Of a stretch of DNA of 64,000 bases, positions 45,911 to 54,216 are shown one piece after another. Source of the DNA: Phycisphaeraceae bacterium (GTDB lineage: Bacteria; Planctomycetota; Phycisphaerae; Phycisphaerales; UBA1924); contig JAHBWW010000005.1 in assembly GCA_019636795.1 (NCBI GenBank), positions 283,632-347,631 on the forward strand. Direction: 5' to 3'. Below the pieces are notes generated by a model. The model was not told where the DNA came from, ran no database searches, and saw nothing but the letters and a program-made list of their open reading frames with translations. Each line of letters opens with the position of its first letter. Position 1 is the first letter of the stretch. The position numbers and the translations under genes were made by a program.

Positions 45911-46957
45911 TCAGCCCTTGAGCGACGCCATATCGATCACAAACCGATACTTCACATCGCTCCGCAGCATGCGTTCATACGCAACGTTGATCTGATCCAT
46001 CCGAATCATCTCGATGTCGCAGACGATGCCCTCTCGCCCGCAGAAATCCAGCATCTCCTGCGTCTGGCCGATGCCGCCGATGAGCGAACCCGCCAGTTGC
46101 CGACGCGGCATCAGCAGGCTGAACACACTCACCGCCTGCGGGTTTGGCGGCGCGCCGACCATCACCAGCGTCGCATCCAGTTTCAGTAGCGCCAGGTACG
46201 CATTGACGTCATGATCGGCCGAAACCGTATCGAGAATCATGTCAAAACTGCCCGCATGCCGGCCCATCGCATCGGCATCCTTCGAGATCACGACTTCGTC
46301 GGCCCCGAGTTTCCTGCCATCGGCCACTTTCCCTTCCGAAGTCGTAAACAGCACCGTGTGCGCGCCAAACGCATGAGCAAACTTGATGCCCATATGCCCA
46401 AGCCCGCCCAGTCCGACGATGCCGACCTTCTTGCCTTTGCCCGCTCCCCACTGGCGCAGCGGCGAATAGGTCGTGATCCCCGCGCACAGCAGCGGCGCCG
46501 CCCGCGCCGGGTCCAGCCCCGCCGGCACCTTGAGCGTGAACGCTTCATCGGCGACGATTCTCTCCGAGTATCCGCCATACGTCATCCCGCCCGAGTGCTT
46601 GTCGGGGCCGTTGTATGAAAACACCGGCCCGCCGAGGCAGAACTGCTCGAGCCCGCGCTGGCAACTCGAACACGTTCGGCACGAATCCACCAGACATCCG
46701 ACCGCCGCAAGGTCGCCCACGCGAAACTTGCTCACCTCAGTCCCCACGCGCGTCACGCGCCCGAGGATCTCGTGGCCCGGCACCACCGGATACACCGTCA
46801 TGCCCCACTCATTGCGGGCAAAGTGCAGATCCGAATGACACACGCCGCAGTACAGAATGTCGATCTCGACATCGCGCGCCAGCGGCTCGCGCCGATCGAT
46901 CGTCATCCCGGCCAGTTCCGACGCTGCCGACTGCGCTCCAAACGCTTTTGCTTTCAT
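45911..46957 (-). CDS. Zinc-type NAD(P)-dependent alcohol dehydrogenase (YahK/CAD-like)
   Basis: This 348-residue protein has catalytic zinc residues in YCGVCHSDLHFARNEWG and VPGHEILGRVTRVG, the structural zinc cysteines in DSCRTCSSCQRGLEQFC, and the cofactor loop VGIVGLGGLGHMGIKFA. It resembles NADP-dependent aldehyde reductases of the cinnamyl-alcohol family. It starts at ATG 46957 and stands alone between tRNA-Val and the divergent pgi. Confidence 0.93.
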   Translation of the reverse strand: MKAKAFGAQSAASELAGMTIDRREPLARDVEIDILYCGVCHSDLHFARNEWGMTVYPVVPGHEILGRVTRVGTEVSKFRVGDLAAVGCLVDSCRTCSSCQRGLEQFCLGGPVFSYNGPDKHSGGMTYGGYSERIVADEAFTLKVPAGLDPARAAPLLCAGITTYSPLRQWGAGKGKKVGIVGLGGLGHMGIKFAHAFGAHTVLFTTSEGKVADGRKLGADEVVISKDADAMGRHAGSFDMILDTVSADHDVNAYLALLKLDATLVMVGAPPNPQAVSVFSLLMPRRQLAGSLIGGIGQTQEMLDFCGREGIVCDIEMIRMDQINVAYERMLRSDVKYRFVIDMASLKG

Positions 46958-47116
46958 CGCTCTCGCTCCTTGACAGGCTGCCTCACCGCGATCTCGACAT
47001 CAGACTCCGGCCGATGCATCGAGGCATGCGACATAGCGGCCTCTTCGCGCGATCGCGCGCCAGCCGATCGTAGCCACGGTTCGATCCGCGCTGACATGCA
47101 GCCCTATCCTCAGTCC

Positions 47117-48523
47117 ATGCTCACCCTCGACTACGCCAACTGTCTATTCGACCGCGTCGGCAATCACGGCCTCGATCCGGCCCGCCTCGAACCAAACTCC
47201 GACCTGGCCGCCGCCGCCGCGAGCCTGACCGCCCGCCTCGCCGCCTCGCGCGGCACGGGCTGGGAACGCTGGCGGAACCTTCCCTTCGACCCGATGCGCA
47301 CCGAGCACATCGCCGCCGTCGATGCGCTGGTCCGCGAGCGCACCGGCCGCTTTGACAATCTTGTTGTCCTGGGCATCGGCGGCTCGGCGCTGGGCAACAT
47401 CGCGCTCCAGAACGCGCTGAATCAACCCTTCTGGAACCTGCTTGCCCCCGATGCCCGCCCCGGCCCGCGCCTCTTCGTCATCGACAACGTCGATCCGACG
47501 GTCTTTGCCGCCGTCTTGCGGCTGTGCCCGCCCGAATCGACGCTCTATAACGTCATCAGCAAGTCCGGCGAAACCGCCGAGACCGCCGCGCAGTTCATGT
47601 GCGTCCGCGACGCGCTCACGACCGCGCTCGGCCCGCGCGCCCGCGATCACATCGTCGCCATTACTGACCCAGAGCGCGGCACCATGCGCCGCATCTGCGA
47701 TGACGAGGGCTACGCGACCCTTCCCGTGCCCGACGGCGTGGGCGGGCGCTTCAGCGTCCTCTCGCCGGTCGGCCTGTTCAGCGCCGCGATGTGCGGCATC
47801 GACATCCGCGCCTTGCTCGCGGGTGCCGCCGCGATGGACCAGCGCTGCACCCTGCCCGATCTCTCGCGCAATCCCGCCGCCATGCTCGCCACGCTGCTGG
47901 TCGAACTGGCCAGCCGCAAGGGCAAGACCAACCACGTCATGATGCCGTACGCGACCGGCCTGGTGTCGATCGCCGACTGGTACTGCCAGCTCTGGGCCGA
48001 GAGCCTCGGCAAGGAGTTCGACGCCAGCGGCGAGCGCGTCTACGCGGGCTTCACGCCCATTCGCGCTCTGGGCGCGACCGATCAGCACAGCCAGATTCAG
48101 CTTTACCGCGAAGGCCCCAACGACAAGGTCATCGGGTTCATCGAAGTCGGGGAGTTTGCGAGCGACATCACGATCCCCGAGGGCCTCAACGTCGAGGCTC
48201 TTTCCTATCTCGAAGGCGCCTCGATGACCACGCTGCTCAACGCCGAGAAACGCGCGACCGAGTACGCGCTGGTCGAGAGCCAGCGCCCCAACTTCACGAT
48301 CCACATGCCCGTCATCGACGCCCATCACATCGGCGAACTGATCAGTCTCTGGCAGATCGCCACAGCCTACGCGGGCCTGATGCTCGGCGTCGATGCCTAC
48401 AACCAGCCCGCGGTCGAAACCGGCAAGAAGGCGACCTTCGGCCTCATGGGCCGCAGCGGCTACGACGACTGGCGCACGCGCGTCGATGCATCCCTCGCCC
48501 CGACACCCTACCGTATCGGCTGA
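47117..48523 (+). CDS. pgi: Glucose-6-phosphate isomerase
   Basis: This 468-residue protein has the short bacterial PGI form: NLVVLGIGGSALGNIALQNA, VISKSGETAETAAQF, GGRFSVLSPVGLFSAAMCGI, MPYATGLVSIADWYCQLWAE, SLGKEF and QHSQIQLYREGPNDK with the catalytic His/Glu region. It interconverts glucose-6-phosphate and fructose-6-phosphate. ATG 47117 is used; ATG 47096 would add seven residues. A long antisense frame is a GC artefact. Confidence 0.93.
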   Translation: MLTLDYANCLFDRVGNHGLDPARLEPNSDLAAAAASLTARLAASRGTGWERWRNLPFDPMRTEHIAAVDALVRERTGRFDNLVVLGIGGSALGNIALQNALNQPFWNLLAPDARPGPRLFVIDNVDPTVFAAVLRLCPPESTLYNVISKSGETAETAAQFMCVRDALTTALGPRARDHIVAITDPERGTMRRICDDEGYATLPVPDGVGGRFSVLSPVGLFSAAMCGIDIRALLAGAAAMDQRCTLPDLSRNPAAMLATLLVELASRKGKTNHVMMPYATGLVSIADWYCQLWAESLGKEFDASGERVYAGFTPIRALGATDQHSQIQLYREGPNDKVIGFIEVGEFASDITIPEGLNVEALSYLEGASMTTLLNAEKRATEYALVESQRPNFTIHMPVIDAHHIGELISLWQIATAYAGLMLGVDAYNQPAVETGKKATFGLMGRSGYDDWRTRVDASLAPTPYRIG

Positions 48524-48555
48524 AGCGCGAGCCAGCGCGGCGGCAACCAGCACAC

Positions 48556-48655
48556 ACGCGGGTGCCATCGCTCGCGGCCCTACTTTTTCTTCTCTTCCTC
48601 CCTCCTTCTCCCCGCGCAGCGATGCCGGATCGCACACAGGTTCCCGCGCGACGCA
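48556..48655 (+). repeat. REP-like element, copy 1 (left of RAYT gene)
   Basis: These 100 bases match 49307-49406 at roughly 85-90% by eye in the same orientation. The element folds: ATCGCT-CGCGG (48567-48577) pairs with CCGCG-C-AGCGAT (48612-48623), enclosing a pyrimidine-rich loop. A shared CACACAGGTTCCCGCGCGAC follows the hairpin. Confidence 0.8.
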
Positions 48656-48694
48656 CCGCCCGAGGCTAAACTGGTGCGATCTCGGAACTGCGCC

Positions 48695-49249
48695 ATGTAC
48701 GAGTCAGAGCCCGCTTCATTCAAGCGATTCCGTCGCATCGAACTGCCAAATCGAATGCGACTATGCACGTTTTCGACGCGGCATCGGCTCGCTCTCTTTG
48801 CTGATCCTGCTGTGCGTGATGTGTTTGCGACGACATTGGAACGCGCCCGACGCAGCGGCGCGTGTCTGCTTGTCGGGTGGGTGGTAATGCCCGAGCATGT
48901 CCATCTGCTGCTCATGCCTCCGCCGTTGCAAGCGAGCCTCGTCCGTGGGCTGTGGCAGATTAAGCGTGATTCGGCACGCACCGCGCTCGCGCTGTTGCGT
49001 GCTCGCGCCGATACCGTGCTGCCTTCGATCACGGCCGCGAGCGGACGTGTGCAGTTCTGGCAGCCCGGCGGGGGGCATGATCGCGTGATGCGCAGCAGCG
49101 ACGATGTGCGCGAAAAACTCCGCTACATCCACGAAAATCCCGTGCGACGCGGCCTGGTCGATCATCAGACCGACTGGGCATGGTCGAGCGCTCGCTGGTA
49201 TGAGGGTGAGCGATCAGGACCGGTCGGCATCGACCCGATCGCGCTGTGA
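48695..49249 (+). CDS. REP-associated tyrosine transposase (RAYT, Y1 HUH)
   Basis: This 184-residue protein has the TnpA_REP features: RFRRIELPNRMRLCTFSTRH at the start, the HUH motif in VVMPEHVHLLLMP (about residue 70), and the catalytic Tyr helix KLRYIHENPVRRGLV near the end, then WAWSSARWYEG. Single-strand HUH enzymes of this group act on REP hairpins. Two REP-like copies flank it in direct orientation. ATG 48695 is used; GTG 48674 is possible. Confidence 0.85.
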   Translation: MYESEPASFKRFRRIELPNRMRLCTFSTRHRLALFADPAVRDVFATTLERARRSGACLLVGWVVMPEHVHLLLMPPPLQASLVRGLWQIKRDSARTALALLRARADTVLPSITAASGRVQFWQPGGGHDRVMRSSDDVREKLRYIHENPVRRGLVDHQTDWAWSSARWYEGERSGPVGIDPIAL

Positions 49250-49591
49250 AACTCACACGTTCTGTCACTGTTTCAACTCCCGCGTCCTGATACCCAACTC
49301 CCATGGACACGGGTGCCATCGCTCGCGGCCCTCCGTCTTCTCCTCTTCCTCCCTCTTCTCCCCGCGCAGCGATGCCCGTTTGGCACACAGGTTCCCGCGC
49401 GACGCAGGGCCCTCGACATTCCGGCACGCCCTCAACATTCCGCACGACTGCGCGACCTCAATCGGTCGCGAGTCGTGGCACCCGGTTCTCTTCTTCGCAG
49501 GTGCGCTCGCGCACGGAACTCTTTCTGCTTCGCTTCCTTCGACTCCCCACCGCGCCGCGAAGCCGGGCGGCCCGCGCCTGGCCACGCCGCG
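49250..49591. other. Non-coding region right of the RAYT gene
   Basis: This 342-base gap contains REP-like copy 2 (49307-49406) and a separate strong hairpin at 49443-49477: CACGACT-G-CGCGACC pairs with GGTCGCG-AGTCGTG (14 base pairs, one bulged base). The remaining sequence to 49591 is very GC-rich and has no convincing gene. Confidence 0.6.
49307..49406 (+). repeat. REP-like element, copy 2 (right of RAYT gene)
   Basis: Second copy of the element at 48556-48655, with the same hairpin arms and CACACAGGTTCCCGCGCGAC tail. The main differences are in the pyrimidine loop and after GCGATGCC. Confidence 0.8.
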
Positions 49592-49954
49592 CTACGAACC
49601 CGCCGCGGCCCGTGCTCGCAGCATGTTCTCAACCGCTTGACGCTTCCCGGTCGGCACGCGAATCTTCCAGGTGTTGGCAAACCACCTGTTTCGCCACAGG
49701 GTCAGCAACAGGATCCAATCGTTCTTCCACTCCCACGACTGAATATGCTCCCACCGGATGAACGCCAAGTTATGCACCACGCCGGACTCGGTGAATCGAG
49801 TTTGAGAGTACCCCAAGGCCACCATCATCACTCCCAGGCACATCAGGCCAAAGATGAGAAAAACCATGATCGGCGGGGGCAGAGCGACGATGCTCACCGT
49901 GCGTGACCATATAGATATGGGGAGCAGAACTCCCGCGGGCACAAACATTATCAT
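49592..49954 (-). CDS. Membrane protein with PH-like (DUF5673-type) domain
   Basis: This 120-residue product begins at the ATG in a TGATG junction with the stop of the preceding gene. It has two hydrophobic helices (MFVPAGVLLPISIW and IMVFLIFGLMCLGVMMVALG), then a beta domain with LAFIRWEHIQSWEWKNDWIL that recalls DUF5673/PH-like modules in small membrane proteins. Either two coupled genes or one gene broken by a frameshift would give this arrangement. No function is assigned. Confidence 0.6.
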   Translation of the reverse strand: MIMFVPAGVLLPISIWSRTVSIVALPPPIMVFLIFGLMCLGVMMVALGYSQTRFTESGVVHNLAFIRWEHIQSWEWKNDWILLLTLWRNRWFANTWKIRVPTGKRQAVENMLRARAAAGS

Positions 49955-50211
49955 CACCGCGAGTTCCGACCAAGCACCAGAAGCGTCGGTCCGGCACGCC
50001 GCATTGTCGTGATGACATACACCGCTGCGAGAGGGCCGACAACAGCGGCAATATTTGCAGAGACCAGCTTGCCGCCATCGTTCGCCGAGACGCCCGTCCA
50101 CTGTGCAACCACAGCACCAAGCCCCCAGGGAATCAGCAAGACAACCAACAGCACCACAATGGCGACGATGTACCCTGATTTCAGACCGGCAGCAGGCTTT
50201 CCCGTCTCCAT
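49954..50211 (-). CDS. Small two-helix membrane protein
   Basis: This 85-residue protein starts at ATG 50211, six bases after GGGAG. It has a first helix YIVAIVVLLVVLLIPWGLGA and a second around NIAAVVGPLAAVYVITTM. The protein ends with RNSR right at the TGATG junction with the DUF5673-like gene. The adjoining frame could be the rest of one four-helix protein if a base was lost or gained near 49965. Confidence 0.6.
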   Translation of the reverse strand: METGKPAAGLKSGYIVAIVVLLVVLLIPWGLGAVVAQWTGVSANDGGKLVSANIAAVVGPLAAVYVITTMRRAGPTLLVLGRNSR

Positions 50212-50457
50212 AACTTCTCCCGGCACACAAGCGACGCATCGGCCTCCGGCAGTATAACGCATGTGCTCTGTCCAGCCGGACAAATTGTAATCGCAACCCG
50301 GCGGGGCCTCATCGCCCAGCCCAGCATCGGCAGAGCCTGCCGCAACTCGCGCAAGCCTTGCGCGTGCAGCCCCGCCAACCCCCGCAGCCGTCTGGCACGC
50401 CGTTTGAGATGCATCCGCTGCGGGCACGGAGGCCCACACCGCGCGGAGGAGTCCACC

Positions 50458-51237
50458 ATGTACTACGGCATCGACATCGCCAGTTCCGGCGTCCTGACCA
50501 GCCTGGCCCGCCTCGACGCCATGGCCAACAACCTGGCCAACATCGATACCGTCGGCTACAAACCCGTCGAAGCCGCCACCATGCAGCGTGACCACGCACG
50601 ACGCGAAGACGGCCTGCACTTCCTACCCTCCAACGCACTTCTCGAACGACTCGGCGGCGGGCTCCTGCTCGCGCCCAGCCGCGTCAGTTTCCGTCAGGGC
50701 ACCATCGACACCACCGGCAACGAACTCGATCTGGCCATCGAGGGCGAAGGCTTTCTCGTCGCGCGCACCAGCAGCGACGCCAACGCCGACTCGATCGCCC
50801 TGACGCGCGACGGCCGCATGACGCTCGACGATCGCGGCCGCCTCGTGCTCGCCTCAAGCGGCAACCCCATCATCGATACCGCCGGACGCCCCATTCGCCT
50901 GATCGAAAACACGCCCGTCGAGATCGACAACCGCGGCTTCATCCGTCAGGACGGCAATATCGTCGCCCAGTTGCGCTTCGTCGATCTTCCCGACCGCCGC
51001 GCCCTGCGGCCCATCGGCGACACCCTCTTCGCCCTCGACGCCGCCGCCGCAGGCAACCTGCGCCCCGCCACCGGCCGCATCACCCAGCGCGCGGTCGAAG
51101 GCTCGGCCGTCGATCAGGTTCGCGCCCTGCTCGCCGTCCAGAGCGCCAGCAGCGCAGTCGGCGCCAACATCGGCACCATCTCGTATCAGGACCGCATGGT
51201 CGAACGCGCCATCAACACCTTCGCCCGCATGGGCTGA
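50458..51237 (+). CDS. flgF: Flagellar proximal rod protein (FlgF-like)
   Basis: This 259-residue rod protein starts at ATG 50458 after GGAGGAG. It has the N-terminal rod/hook domain (SSGVLTSLARLDAMANNLAN with IDTVGYK), the FlgF/FlgG core (DLAIEGEGFLVART, TRDGRMTLDDRGRLVLASSG) and a C-terminal helix ending YQDRMVERAINTFARMG. It is slightly longer than typical FlgF. It begins a flg cluster, 24 bases before flgG. Confidence 0.88.
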   Translation: MYYGIDIASSGVLTSLARLDAMANNLANIDTVGYKPVEAATMQRDHARREDGLHFLPSNALLERLGGGLLLAPSRVSFRQGTIDTTGNELDLAIEGEGFLVARTSSDANADSIALTRDGRMTLDDRGRLVLASSGNPIIDTAGRPIRLIENTPVEIDNRGFIRQDGNIVAQLRFVDLPDRRALRPIGDTLFALDAAAAGNLRPATGRITQRAVEGSAVDQVRALLAVQSASSAVGANIGTISYQDRMVERAINTFARMG

Positions 51238-51261
51238 GCCAGCACCCGGAGAAACATTCGC

Positions 51262-52068
51262 ATGGCCATCATCGCCCTTCAATCCGCCGCCAGCGGCCTC
51301 AACGCCCTGAACACCAAACTCGACGTCATCGCCAACAACCTGGCCAACGTCAACACCGAAGGCTACAAGGCCAGCCGCGCCAACTTTCAGGATCTGCTCT
51401 ACATCGAACGCGCCCAGCCCGGCGTCGAAAACCCCAACGGCGACGAGCGTCCCACCGGCCTCTACGTGGGCCTGGGCGTCAAAGTCTCCGGCACCCAGCA
51501 GGAGTTCAGCCAAGGGGCGCCCATCAGCACCGGGCAGGAACTCGATCTCATGATCGAGGGCCGAGGCTTCTTCCAGGTCCAGGTCGAGCCCGAACTCGGT
51601 GGCGGCACCGCCTACACGCGCGCCGGCAACTTCGTCCTCAACTCCGACGGCGACATCGTGCTCGCCAACGATCAGGGCCGACGCCTCGAACCCAACATCA
51701 ACATCCCGCAGGAAGCCGTCAAGGTCGACGTCTCCACCGACGGCCAGGTCTGGTACATCGTCGCGGGCGAAACCGAGCCACAGGTCGCCGGACAGATCGA
51801 ACTGGCCTCATTCATCAATCCCGCAGGCCTCCGACAGGTCGGCGAGAATCTCTGGGTCGAATCGGCTGCCAGCGGCAACCCCGTCGTCGGCGTCCCCGGC
51901 GAAAACAGCACGGGCCGCGTCCGCCAGGGCATGCTCGAAGCCTCCAACGTCGATCCGGCGCGCGAACTGATCGAACTCATCCGCACCCAGCGGGCCTACG
52001 AAATGAACAGCCAGTCGATCCGCGCCGCCGATCAGGCCCTCCAGACCATCGCCCAGCTTCGCCGGTAA
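51262..52068 (+). CDS. flgG: Flagellar distal rod protein
   Basis: This 268-residue protein is close to canonical FlgG in length. It shows LQSAASGLNALNTKLDVIAN NLANVNTEGYKASR, LMIEGRGFFQV, YTRAGNFVLNSDGDIVLA and the C-terminal IELIRTQRAYEMNSQSIRAA DQALQTIAQL. It is secreted by the flagellar type III system and builds the distal rod crossing the cell wall. Confidence 0.96.
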   Translation: MAIIALQSAASGLNALNTKLDVIANNLANVNTEGYKASRANFQDLLYIERAQPGVENPNGDERPTGLYVGLGVKVSGTQQEFSQGAPISTGQELDLMIEGRGFFQVQVEPELGGGTAYTRAGNFVLNSDGDIVLANDQGRRLEPNINIPQEAVKVDVSTDGQVWYIVAGETEPQVAGQIELASFINPAGLRQVGENLWVESAASGNPVVGVPGENSTGRVRQGMLEASNVDPARELIELIRTQRAYEMNSQSIRAADQALQTIAQLRR

Positions 52069-52074
52069 CGCAGC

Positions 52075-53136
52075 ATGACGCGACCGACCCTCGCCATCTT
52101 CGCCGCTCTGCTCTTCGCGCTCGCCGTCGCGCCCGCCGGCGCCAGCCACACCGAGATTACGCTCCGCTCGACGGCCCGCATCGCCCACGGCGCGCCCCTC
52201 ACGCTCGGCGACATCGCCGTCATCGCCAGCCCGCGCGCCGCCGAACTGGCCGCGATCGTCATCCACGACCCCGACGCCGCCGCCGACCACGCCCGCAACC
52301 ACTGGCTCGACATCAACGCCGATGATCTGGCCCGCCTCGTGCCCGTCCCGAAGGCACAACTGCTCATCCGAGGCTCGCTCTGCCGCGTCCGGATCATCGA
52401 ACCAGCCATCGCCGCGTCGTCGGGCAGCCACAACGCACCCGCCGATGAACACCTCGCGCTCGGCGAGGCTGCCAGCATCGGCCCGACTCTCCGAAGCCAT
52501 ATCGAAGCCCGCCTCGCCGAGCACTTCGGCGTCTCGCCCGACGACCTGCGACTCGAATTTGCCGATCGCGACAGCGCCACGCTGCTCACGCCCACCACCG
52601 GCCGCATCGTCGAAGTCATCCCCATGGGCACCGGCAGCACCATGCCCATCGCCATCACGCTCTACGACCGCGACCGCATCCTCCACCAGGCCTCGATCCG
52701 CGTCGGCGTCGAGATCCGCCGCACCGTCGCCATCGCCACCGAGCCCATCGCTCGCCGCACCATCATCGGCCCCGCACAGTTCACAACCGAAGAACGCTTC
52801 CTCCCGCCATCAGCCGACCCCGCCGACCCCGCCGCGATCGTCGAGCACGAAACCCGCACCAATCTTCGCCCCGGCCAGCCCATCGACCGCCGCGATGTCG
52901 AGCCGCCCATCGTCGTCCGCATCGGCGACGAGGTCATGGTTCGCTGCATCACAGGATCCATCGTCGTCCGCCAGGCCGCCCGCTCGCTCGGCACCGCCCG
53001 CGACGGCGAGCGCGTCCTCCTCCGCCCCATCTCCGGCGGAAAGACCTTTTATGCTCGCATGAACGGCAAAGGCCGCGCTGTGCTCATCACCGGCCGCACT
53101 CTGCACGAACACATCGACCCCGTCGAGGACCATTGA
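52075..53136 (+). CDS. flgA: Flagellar P-ring assembly chaperone
   Basis: This 353-residue protein has a Sec signal peptide (IFAALLFALAVAPAGASHTE), an N-terminal extended region, and the SAF-type C-terminal domain: VEIRRTVAIATEPIARRTII, LRPGQPIDRRDVEPP and VMVRCITGSIVVRQAARSLG. FlgA is a periplasmic chaperone for the P-ring protein FlgI. At 353 residues it is longer than E. coli FlgA (about 220), with an extra N-terminal segment. Confidence 0.9.
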   Translation: MTRPTLAIFAALLFALAVAPAGASHTEITLRSTARIAHGAPLTLGDIAVIASPRAAELAAIVIHDPDAAADHARNHWLDINADDLARLVPVPKAQLLIRGSLCRVRIIEPAIAASSGSHNAPADEHLALGEAASIGPTLRSHIEARLAEHFGVSPDDLRLEFADRDSATLLTPTTGRIVEVIPMGTGSTMPIAITLYDRDRILHQASIRVGVEIRRTVAIATEPIARRTIIGPAQFTTEERFLPPSADPADPAAIVEHETRTNLRPGQPIDRRDVEPPIVVRIGDEVMVRCITGSIVVRQAARSLGTARDGERVLLRPISGGKTFYARMNGKGRAVLITGRTLHEHIDPVEDH

Positions 53137-53139
53137 ACC

Positions 53140-53820
53140 ATGCTCACACGCAACACCATCATGACCGTCGCACTGCTTACCTCGCCCGCCGCCGCACAAA
53201 GCCTCTTCGTCAAGGCTCTCGACGAAGGCCCCGCCCTCGCCGCGCGCGAAGCCGCCACCACCGAAATGGCCCAGGCCAGCATGCTCTTCGTCACGCCACC
53301 CGAGCCTCGCACCTTCATGAAGCACGACCTGATCACCATCATCGTCGATGAAACAAGCCAGCAGAAAAGCAGCCAATCCCTCGACACCGAGAAGAAATCC
53401 AGCGCCAACCTCACCCTCAACGCTATCCTCGACCCCTGGGAGCTGCTCGAAATGCGCCTCCGTCAGGGAGACACCGCCAACACCAAACTCCTCGGCACCG
53501 ATTTCAAACGCAAGTTCGAAGGCGACGGCGAATACGCCCGCTCCGACCGCTTCAGCGCCAAGATCACCGCCGAAATCATCGAGATCAAACCCAACGGCAC
53601 CCTCGTCCTTCAGGCCACGAAAACCATCACCAAGGACTCCGAAGTCCAGACCCTCGTCCTCTCAGGCGTCGCCCGGCAGGAAGACATCACCAACCGCAAC
53701 ACCATCCTCTCAAGCCAGATCGCCAGCCTCAGCATGAACCTCCAGAACACCGGCGAATTGCGAGAATCATCCAAGAAAGGCTTCCTCACCCGCGTCCTCG
53801 ACAAGATCTTCGACTTCTAA
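53140..53820 (+). CDS. flgH: Flagellar L-ring protein
   Basis: This 226-residue protein has a short hydrophobic leader cut near PAAAQ and the FlgH core DLITIIVDETSQQKSSQSLD, FKRKFEGDGEYARSDRFSAK, ITAEIIEIKPNGTLVLQATK and VQTLVLSGVARQEDITNRNT, ending IASLSMNL. No lipobox cysteine follows the signal, unlike classical FlgH, so it may not be lipidated. The usual next gene, flgI, is absent here. Confidence 0.92.
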   Translation: MLTRNTIMTVALLTSPAAAQSLFVKALDEGPALAAREAATTEMAQASMLFVTPPEPRTFMKHDLITIIVDETSQQKSSQSLDTEKKSSANLTLNAILDPWELLEMRLRQGDTANTKLLGTDFKRKFEGDGEYARSDRFSAKITAEIIEIKPNGTLVLQATKTITKDSEVQTLVLSGVARQEDITNRNTILSSQIASLSMNLQNTGELRESSKKGFLTRVLDKIFDF

Positions 53821-53849
53821 CATCTGACTTTGATTTCGAGCCGCACGCA

Positions 53850-53967
53850 CGCATCTCCTGCCATCAGGACACCGCACGCACGAATCTGCTACCTTCAGGA
53901 CACCGCACATTCTCATGTCCTGCCTTTAGGACGCCGGAGGTTTGCACCGTCAGGTGCACACCTCCGG
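53850..53967 (+). repeat. Short direct repeats and a strong hairpin after flgH
   Basis: Three imperfect repeats of about 30 bases share TGCCATCAGGAC, CTACCTTCAGGACACCGCAC and CTGCCTTTAGGAC. They are followed by a hairpin, CCGGAGGT-T-TGCACC (53934-53948) with GGTGCA-C-ACCTCCGG (53953-53967), loop GTCA. It has no U-tract, so it may protect or end the flg transcript. Confidence 0.55.
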
Positions 53968-54005
53968 GTCGCGATTCACCATCACCCTCATCACACGCGC
54001 ACGCC

Positions 54006-54205
54006 TCACTCCACCTCAACCTCAAACGGCGACGCCGGCAACTCCGCCTCATTGAACAGGTTCAGTTCATCCGTCGCGCCCCACCCCAGCCGCACCCGCC
54101 GCGGCTCGCTCGCCCGCTCGCTCCACACCACCAGCGTCTCGCCCTCGATCGTCGCCTCCGCCGCGTGAAACACGCCATCAACGCCCGCAACCTGTACATG
54201 CGCAG
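54006..54205 (-). pseudogene. Duplicated 3' fragment of the sialate O-acetylesterase gene
   Basis: Positions 54016-54200 match 55506-55690 at about 96% (7 differences in 185 bases), the same strand, offset 1490. The fragment keeps the reading frame (ATIEGETLVVWSERASEPRR, LGWGATDELNLFNEA) and its own stop at 54006. An ATG at 54236 gives a 76-codon frame, but nothing suggests it is a functional gene. Confidence 0.85.
54016..54200 (-). repeat. 185-bp direct duplication, copy A
   Basis: Copy A of the esterase 3' end; copy B is at 55506-55690. Differences are scattered third-position-like changes. Confidence 0.9.
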
Positions 54206-54216
54206 CGGAGCCTCGC

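Noticed and set aside
47144..48637. 497-codon minus-strand frame opposite pgi
   Set aside because: It has no family motif and the pgi reading on the plus strand is unambiguous.
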